This document shows, piece after piece, positions 51,370-57,500 of a stretch of 57,500 nt of DNA. Under the pieces are notes generated by a model, which searched no databases, was not told the origin of the DNA, and saw only the letters and a list, made by a program, of their open reading frames with translations. The stretch's first letter is position 1; each line of letters starts with the position of its first letter. The stretch lies in contig CAUYUJ010009369.1 of NCBI GenBank assembly GCA_963575745.1, positions 67,501 to 125,000 of the forward strand, in the 5' to 3' direction. This DNA is from Prorocentrum cordatum (Eukaryota > Sar > Dinophyceae > Prorocentrales > Prorocentraceae). The translations under genes were made by a program, and so were the position numbers.

Positions 51370-51655
51370 CTTTGTGATCGTTCCTCCGTGTTTCGGAGGA
51401 ACGATGACAACAAGAGCACACGGGGGAGGAGTGGGATGACGGGGAGGGGAACTGACAAAAACGAGGGAGCCAGGAGAGGAGACGGAGAAACGTGAGGGAG
51501 GAGGGCGGAGAAGGACGACAGACAGTGAGGAGGCCGATCGCGAGGAGAACGAGGCGGTCCCAGACCCCCGACGAGCGTATGTTTCGTTGTGTGCTGTTTG
51601 TTCGCTGTTTGTTGTGTGCTGTGTGCTGGCTGTTGTTTGTTGGTGATTTTTGGCT
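51370..51655. other. Intergenic, no gene recognised
   Basis: Contains CGTTCCTCC/GGAGGAACG, a short inverted repeat at about 51379-51404, and purine-rich sequence. No gene recognised. Confidence 0.5.
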
Positions 51656-51970
51656 GTTTGCTGTTTATTGTTGTTGCTGTTGTTGTTGTTGTCATTGTTG
51701 TTGTTGATGCTGCTGCTGTTGCTGGCGTAGTTGCTCTTCTCGTTGTTGATGTTATTGGGGTTGTGGGTGTGGTGATGGTTCTTGTGAATTGTTGCAGTTG
51801 TTTGCTGAGCTGTTGTGGTTAGTGGTGTTGGTGTTGGTGTTGTTGCGGTTGTTGTTGCTGTTATTGTTGTTGTCGTTGTTGCTGTTGTTGCCGTGGTTGC
51901 TGTGGTGGTTGTTGCTGTGATTGTTGTTGTGGTTGTTGTTATTTTTGTTGCTGTTCGTGTTGTTTTTCTG
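51655..51970. repeat. Imperfect (GTT)n tract
   Basis: About 310 bp of GTT with GCT, GAT and GGT variants. Asn- or Thr-rich frames on minus are artefacts. Confidence 0.92.
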
Positions 51971-53280
51971 CCCATGTAATACAGACCCCGACGAGTGTGT
52001 TGCTTTCGTGTGCTCTTTTACCCCTGTTCTGCATACGGTGTTGCCTGACGTCTCCACATCCTTCCCTTCCTTCTCGCCTCCTCCCGCTCTCACTCACGCT
52101 TCGACTAACACCCAGACTTTCGAATTACCAGATTCACTCGTGTTCTGGGACCATCACGGATCGGTCCAGCTTGACGAATGAAGCAGAAGGATGGGGTCCA
52201 GGGCTCGGGTCGTGATTTCTCACGAGGTTTCTTTCGTTACCTCGGGTGTCCAGGGAAAGCAATTTCGGCACCATCAACAGAAATAGTTTGCCACATTTTT
52301 TGTTCGTTCCCAACTCGCTCACCCTCCCCCATCCGCATCTTCTCGCCCCCTTGAGTGGAGTGGTAGCCCAGAGAGCACGCTGAACCGCGTGGTTGGTGGG
52401 GATACTCCTCCACAGCGCGCTTCTCACAATATTCTCGGATCAGAGCATGAGTAAACTGAGAATGAACAAATCATCATGCGTGAATCTGACTATGAACGAG
52501 TCTGGGGACGGTCTCGAAATCGGGCGAAAACGCCAGGCTCGAAATAATGGTCACGCCATGACTCGTGGCATCACAGGGGAGGGAGGAAATGGAACGGGAG
52601 GTGAGAGGTGGTGGAGGGAAAGACGCGCCGGGCCTCTCTGCCAGGCTGGCCCCATCCATATTGTTTGTTTTTGTGCTGTTTTGTTCGTTTCGTTGTACAC
52701 ACATGTATATACACATGCAATGTCCGTGCGTGTAAGTGAATATCTCTCTCTATACAAATAGATATAGAGCCAGGCGGGCCCTCCCAAGAGGCTGCCTCGA
52801 CACAAGGAGCATTGATCGTTCGTACTGGCCGTCTCTCTCGTCCGAAGCGACATGACTCAAAGGTGCACATCTCCCAAGAATTGGGGGGGAGGAAGGGATG
52901 GGAGGAGTGACGGGTCGGCACGATCGAATTCCCACACATGCTCGAATCGTAAAAACAGAAAGCACGACAACACATTTGTGGCCATCTACGGACTGCGGGA
53001 GCTTTCGCCGGGCCTCTGGACCACCAAACACAGTTTTGGGATGAAAGCCTGGTGCTGAGGGACAAGTCGAGATTTCTTGGGGCCCCGCATTGACAATTAT
53101 CCTTGCGAAGGACCCAACACCATGCAATTGTCAATACCGCAAGGCAAGTAGGACGAAGGAGGGGCCGCTCCTTATGGGGTCACGGGACGTATGAGAGGTA
53201 TGCCGACATGAACGAGGGGGAGCATGCGGACACAGGCCACGAAACGCGAGATGGGCGTGCCGAAATGGGTCGGGGGAAAC
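51970..53280. other. Intergenic, no gene recognised
   Basis: Unique-looking sequence of moderate GC content. Short frames on both strands up to 187 codons have no recognisable motif. ATGTATATACACATGC near 52700 is a small AT-rich spot. Confidence 0.4.
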
Positions 53281-53299
53281 GCATGTGAGCACAACTACG

Positions 53300-54318
53300 G
53301 GGACCTTTGACGGAGCTCCTGATGTACTGGGTGGCGCGGAAGCCTGTGGTCACAACCAAGAGGGCCTTCGGTGGCGCTACCTGTGGGGCCACGACGCGCT
53401 GTACTGGGTGGCGCGGGCGCGTGTGGTCACGGCCGCTGGGGCCTTTGGTGGAGCTATCTATGGGGCCACAGCGGAACGCTGCACTGGGCGGCGCGGGCGC
53501 ATGTGGTCACAGCATCTGTGGCCTTTGGTGGAACACCCAATGGGGCCACGAATCGCTGTACTGGGTGGCGCGGGCGCATGTGGTCACAGCCGCTGTGGCT
53601 TTCGGTGAAGCTCGCTATGGGGCCACGAAACGCTAGACTTGGTGGCGCGGACGCATGTGATCACAGCCACTGGGGGCCATAGGGCCACGAAGTGCTGTAC
53701 TCGTTGGCGAGGGCGCACCCACGAGGGGCTTCGGTGGAACTCTCTGCGGGGTCACGAAACGTTCTACTGGGTGGCGCGGACGCCTGTGGTCACAGCCACT
53801 GGGGCCTTCGGTGGAGCTCCCTTTGGGGCCACGAAAAGGTGTCGTGGGTGGCGCGGGCGCATGCGGTCACAGCAACGGGGGTCGTCGGTGGAGTTTCCTG
53901 TGGCGCTACGAAACGCTGTACTGGGTGGCGCGGATGCATGTGGTCACAGCCACTGGGCCCTTCGGTGGAGCTCCCTGTGGGGCCACGGAACGCCGTACTG
54001 GGTCGCACCGACGAGTGCTTTCGGTGGAGCTCACTATGGGGCCACGAAGCGCTGTACTGGGCGGCGCGGACGCAAGTGGTCACAACCACTGTGGCCTTCC
54101 GTGGAGCCTCCTATGCGGCTACGAAAAAAGGGCGTACTGGGTGCCGCGGACGCATGTGGTCATAGCAACGGGGGTCTTCGGTGGAGCACTCCTATGGGAC
54201 CACGAAAAGGTGTACTGGGTGGCTGGTCACAGCAATGGGGTCTTTGGTGGAGCTTCCCATGGGGCCACAAAGCGATTTACTGTGTGGCGCGGACGCGTGT
54301 GGTCACAGCCACTTAAGG
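53300..54318 (+). repeat. 77-bp tandem array, about 13 units
   Basis: Unit: TACTGGGTGGCGCGGACGCA then TGTGGTCACAGCCACTGGGG then CCTTCGGTGGAGCTC then TATGGGGCCACGAAACGCTG. Spacing of the GTGGTCAC element is 76-78 bp, with two units lacking the central part (53700-53740 and 54000-54030). Because 77 is 3x25+2, the reading frame rotates each unit, and all three plus frames are largely open. Confidence 0.92.
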
Positions 54319-54319
54319 A

Positions 54320-54990
54320 ACGCGGGGCGATGCTCAAAGACGGTCCAACACCACAAGATGGTTGGGAAACGCATCCGGACAGAGGGGATGAGGGGGGCGG
54401 CCTACAACATGGTAATAGAAGGCCTGCAATATGGCACAACGCCTCTCACCATGACCCAAATTATTCAAATGATATTGTGACCACGCGATGACTCCAAGAC
54501 GGCACCGTGACCCCAACATGAATCCTATGCCATGTCGGGCCGCGAATTACACCACGTGATGACTTGAAGGGTGAACGACATGACCGTGGCATGACTCTAG
54601 TATGACCCCACCTGGCTACATGAACCAACCCCACATGATTCCAAGGTGTTCCGAAGATAGACAGATCTCACCGATATTCTGATGAATTTTTGAAAAGGGA
54701 GGTGAGGGGGATGACATAATTCAACAGCTGGCGTCAAAACTCGGACGCCGCCAACGACCCAAGGCCAAACTACATGACACCTTGACAAGGCTTGGGGGGG
54801 GCACGGCAAAAACGAGAAAGCGGTCGCACCAGAAAACCGCTTGTCTTCGTCATCCAGCGGGTGGGACAGACGCACCCTACGCCGCTGGAAGGGAGGAGCT
54901 ACAGTCATATTGATATTCTCATGAATAATAATAATAAATTAATAAATAACACAATAATACACTAATACTAATAATTGGCATAAGCTGAAT
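54320..54990. other. Intergenic ending in a TAA run
   Basis: 54360-54620 has loosely repeated GACC/ATGAC motifs (CACGATGACT variants) but no clear period. 54920-54965 is an imperfect TAA repeat. No gene recognised. Confidence 0.5.
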
Positions 54991-54995
54991 ATAAC

Positions 54996-56016
54996 ATAAT
55001 CCCACCAGTCCTGTGGGCGTAGGTGGTTTAGGGAGTTTACCCCTACCCCCTCCCCCTCCCCTGGACCTGGACGACGGGTTTCGCTGGTAGTTGGAGCGTC
55101 CAAGATAGCCCAAGACGGCTCCAAGAGCGCCTCGGAGAGCTTAAGATGAGCTCCACGATGGCTCGAGATAGGCTAAGATGCCTCACGATGGCTCCGAAGA
55201 TGCTCCAACAAGCTCCAACAAGCTCCAGCACCGCCCCTAGACGGCTCCAAGAGGCCTCTGAGACCTCAAGGAGGCCTCCAACATGCCGAAATCCTTCAAA
55301 CACCTAAGGAAAGCCACTGAGTGCTGCCTTCTCGCCTTTTCGTTTCCAATAGCCTTCCGAGGCCTAACGACTTCTTCAAGATGGCCCAAGAGGGCCCCAA
55401 GAGGGGCCCAAGAGAGCCTCAAGACTGCCCCAAGAGCGCTCCAAGAGCGCCCCAAGAGGCTATTTTAGGCACTCTCGCGGGGCAGGGCGAATTAAGGACC
55501 CCCCCTGCCTTGACCGATGTCCTCCAAGATGGCCCCAAGAGGCTCCCAGGAGGCCCGAAGATGGCCCGAAGATGGATCCAAGATGGCCCCACGAGGCCCC
55601 CAGGAGGCCCCCAAGAAGACCCCGAGCGGCCCTAAGAGGCCCCCCCGAGGCACCCAAGACGCCCACGAGCCCACGAGCCCCCCAGGACCGCAAAGCGACC
55701 CCCAAGGTGTCCCAAGAGGCCTCCAGGAAGCGCCCAAGAGATATTCCAAGAGGCTCCAAGAGGCATCCAAGAGACCCCTGGCCCTTTTGCTTGCCCTCCT
55801 CCTCCTGCTCCTCATTCCTCCTCCTACTCCTTCTCCTTCTCCTCCTCCTCATCCTATTCATCTTCCTTCTCCCCACTCCCTCATCCATCTATCCAGCCTC
55901 CTCCTTCTCCTCCTCCTCTCTCCTTCGCATGGTTCGGCCGTCCGCCTCTTTGCTCCCGCACCTCCCTGATCACCGCAACTCGCCTGGACATCGTTTCTGG
56001 ATGGACTGGTGGGGAT
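54996..56016 (+). mobile_element. Family M minisatellite-cored TIR element, copy 2
   Basis: Left ATAATCCCACCAGTCC, reverse complement of right GCATCCCCACCAGTCC. Same order as copy 1: GGCGTAGGTGGTTTAG, CCCCTACCCCCTCCCC, then CCAAGA-type minisatellite (55090-55265 and 55380-55780), then a CTC tract (55795-55925) unique to this copy. The right end CGTTTCTGGATGGACTGGTG is shared with copy 1. Confidence 0.6.
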
Positions 56017-56194
56017 GCTTTTTTTGGGCCGCGGCCACGAGACGACGGTCAGGCGGCAAGAAGCAAAGTCCGGGGCAGAAACGAGGCTAATTAGCTGCAC
56101 CAGGCACAGGCCGGCCGGCCCGCTCACAAAGCAGCCGCGAAGCTGAAGGGGAGCTGACGGCAGGAGTAACCCGAGAGCTCGAGCACGTGCACAG

Positions 56195-56230
56195 ACAAAA
56201 TCTGGTGGGGATACGCGAAGCGTCCAGAGC
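56195..56230. mobile_element. Family M right-end fragment
   Basis: CTGGTGGGGATACGCGAAGC GTCCAGAG matches the right end and flank of copy 1 (18232-18260). Confidence 0.55.
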
Positions 56231-56471
56231 TTTTGTTTGGATCCGCGCGGGCCGTCGACTGCTTGTGTGTCTGTGCCCTCCTCTCGTCCCCGAGAGGGCA
56301 AGGTCAGGCCAGGTCAGGCCAGGCCTGCGTGCCCGCGCGGGGCGGCCACCGAGGGCGCAGGGCGGCCACCGAGGCCGCGATTGTGCCCGGGCCGAGCGGT
56401 ACTGAGAACCGTTTCCCGCCTGCGCCCGAGAGGGGAAGGGCTCGAGAGAACCCAAGATGGCCACACGATGG

Positions 56472-56637
56472 TTCGCTCGGGCATGCCCTCCTAGAGGCGG
56501 ATCTCGACGACAATTGCGGGACGGTCGAACACGTGGACCGCAAACACACCGGTCACGAGAGCACGACACGGAGTCCCCTGTACTAGCCTTTTACGGCTCT
56601 CGAGTGCTCCTCCTGTGCAGGGACGCGCCCGACATGA
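56472..56637. mobile_element. Family A MITE, copy A7
   Basis: Left TTCGCTCGGGC, right GCCCGACATGA. Flanking 8-mers CACGATGG and CATGGTGG differ by two transitions. The interior is diverged and GC-richer than in other copies, so this is probably an older insertion. Confidence 0.7.
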
Positions 56638-56799
56638 CATGGTGGCTCCAGGGCGGGCCGAAGAGGCGTCAGAGGACGAGGGCGGGACGACAGCGAGAGC
56701 CCCCACGCCACCCGAGGGCGGAGCCTGAGGCGCGAGCAGAGGCTGGGCCCGACGGCACTGGCGAACACTCCACCACCGACACAGCGTCAAAAGCGAACG

Positions 56800-56860
56800 G
56801 GGGGCCAGGGACGCACCAACAAATACGCGCAAGTCCCGCATATGTTTCCACGTTTTTTTT
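56800..56860. repeat. Dispersed repeat K, fragment
   Basis: GGGGGCCAGGGACGCACCAA and CATATGTTTCCACG resemble part of K copies 1 and 2. Confidence 0.4.
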
Positions 56861-57270
56861 TGGGGGGGGATTCTCGTCTTTGGCAGGGCCCCACGAGGGG
56901 GCACCTGACCGTGGCGACCAGGACGCGCCCAGGCCGAAAGCACCCCCACATGATTCTCGGGCTGGCCCGGGCGGTCTCTGGAGCACCCCCCACGAGGCCC
57001 AGAGGGCCCCCCTCACGAGGCCCAGAGGGCGCCTCAGAGGAGCCCCTCTCGGGGCTCCAGCATTGAGTGGAAAGCTGGGGGCACCTTGGGCCAGGGGCAC
57101 TTCTAGCAACACCCGAACTGGGGTCTGCCTCCTCCGGGGGAAGCCGACCCCAAATGCTGTGGTGCTGGTGGTCATCTTTCGACCGCCCCGGAAGCCCGAG
57201 CGGTACCACCGTCACCGGGATCGGGATCCTCTCTGCCCTCGTTGGAGGCACACCGCCGAGATTAGAAGAG
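56861..57270. other. Intergenic, no gene recognised
   Basis: GC-rich, with a CACGAGGCCCAGAGGG direct repeat (56992 and 57015). No recognisable coding motif. Confidence 0.4.
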
Positions 57271-57271
57271 G

Positions 57272-57465
57272 AAGACATGGTGCAAACAGAAAATGTTGGT
57301 GCTCCGAGCGGATTCCTTGGATCTGCGCTCGACCCCCTCCCCGGCGCGCGGAGCGCGCCAGGGGCGGCGCCCGAGGCGCCGCCAGGGGGCCCTGGCGCGG
57401 ATCCAAGAAATCCGCGCGGAGAGCCAACAATTCATGGTTTTTTCTCCCCTCGTTCTTTCCTGCTG
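57272..57465. mobile_element. Family E TIR element, copy E2
   Basis: Inner TIRs GTGCTCCGAGCGGATTCCTT and AAGAAATCCGCGCGGAGAGC. Two central hairpins (GGCGCGCGGAGCGCGCC; GGCGGCGCCCGAGGCGCCGCC). The outer inverted match continues through TGTTGG / CCAACA. Confidence 0.72.
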
Positions 57466-57500
57466 CGAGGTATTCGTGCTGGTGTCAACCTCTACGCCTT

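Noticed and set aside
1-57500. tRNA, rRNA, U-snRNA or spliced-leader gene
   Set aside because: I scanned for spliced-leader and obvious tRNA-like cloverleafs and found none convincing, apart from the mRNA-type leader relic at 5924-5945. Small RNA genes could still be missed by eye.

Overview
This window looks like nuclear DNA from a dinoflagellate. The best single clue is a 22-nt stretch on the minus strand (5945 to 5924) that matches the dinoflagellate spliced-leader RNA sequence at all positions but one. It lies at the 5' end of a nearly full-length LINE retrotransposon. Other supporting signs are the GC-rich base composition, LINE families of the kind I associate with Symbiodinium and Prorocentrum genomes, and abundant GGA/TCC and GAT microsatellites. 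A Prorocentrum-like genome is my guess; genus cannot be settled from this sequence alone. I recognise no host gene, tRNA, rRNA or CRISPR array.

Layout. (1) 0.3-5.95 kb, minus: LINE-1, with a spliced-leader relic, ORF1, an APE-type endonuclease and a reverse transcriptase, and one frame change between the last two. (2) 6-12 kb: repeats, including small inverted-repeat elements, CTC and GAT tracts, and a satellite of about 85 bp at 11.2-11.8 kb. (3) 12.9-20.6 kb: a long-TIR element, then large blocks of a degenerate 12-bp minisatellite (CCAAGAGGCCCC and its complement) carrying conserved cores, and an AT-rich island at 17.05-17.64 kb. (4) 20.7-31.4 kb: many short elements with terminal inverted repeats (TIRs), several tandem arrays, and an inverted copy of the 11-kb satellite at 30.6-31.4 kb. 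(5) 31.4-37.6 kb: CTC tracts enclosing a decayed second LINE (LINE-2, minus). (6) 37.6-47.2 kb: a roughly 0.7-kb segment repeated about 2.07 kb apart, more TIR elements, a GA tract, and a GAT array of about 1 kb. (7) 47.7-51.35 kb, minus: LINE-3, a third unrelated lineage with RT and RNase H. (8) 51.6-57.5 kb: a GTT tract, a 77-bp tandem array, a minisatellite-cored element with TIRs, and further small TIR elements.

The strongest unexplained signal is a community of non-autonomous TIR elements, at least a dozen families by eye. Family A is about 160 bp and has 8-bp target-site duplications in five copies. Family N is flanked by a perfect 38-bp direct repeat. Family E sits inside a family I copy. 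Two larger elements (family M) have cores made of minisatellite and ends that covary. No transposase is visible, so any mobilising enzyme must lie elsewhere. Most long open frames in the window result from stop-poor repeats and are not listed as genes. Repeat boundaries were judged by eye and may be off by several bases.
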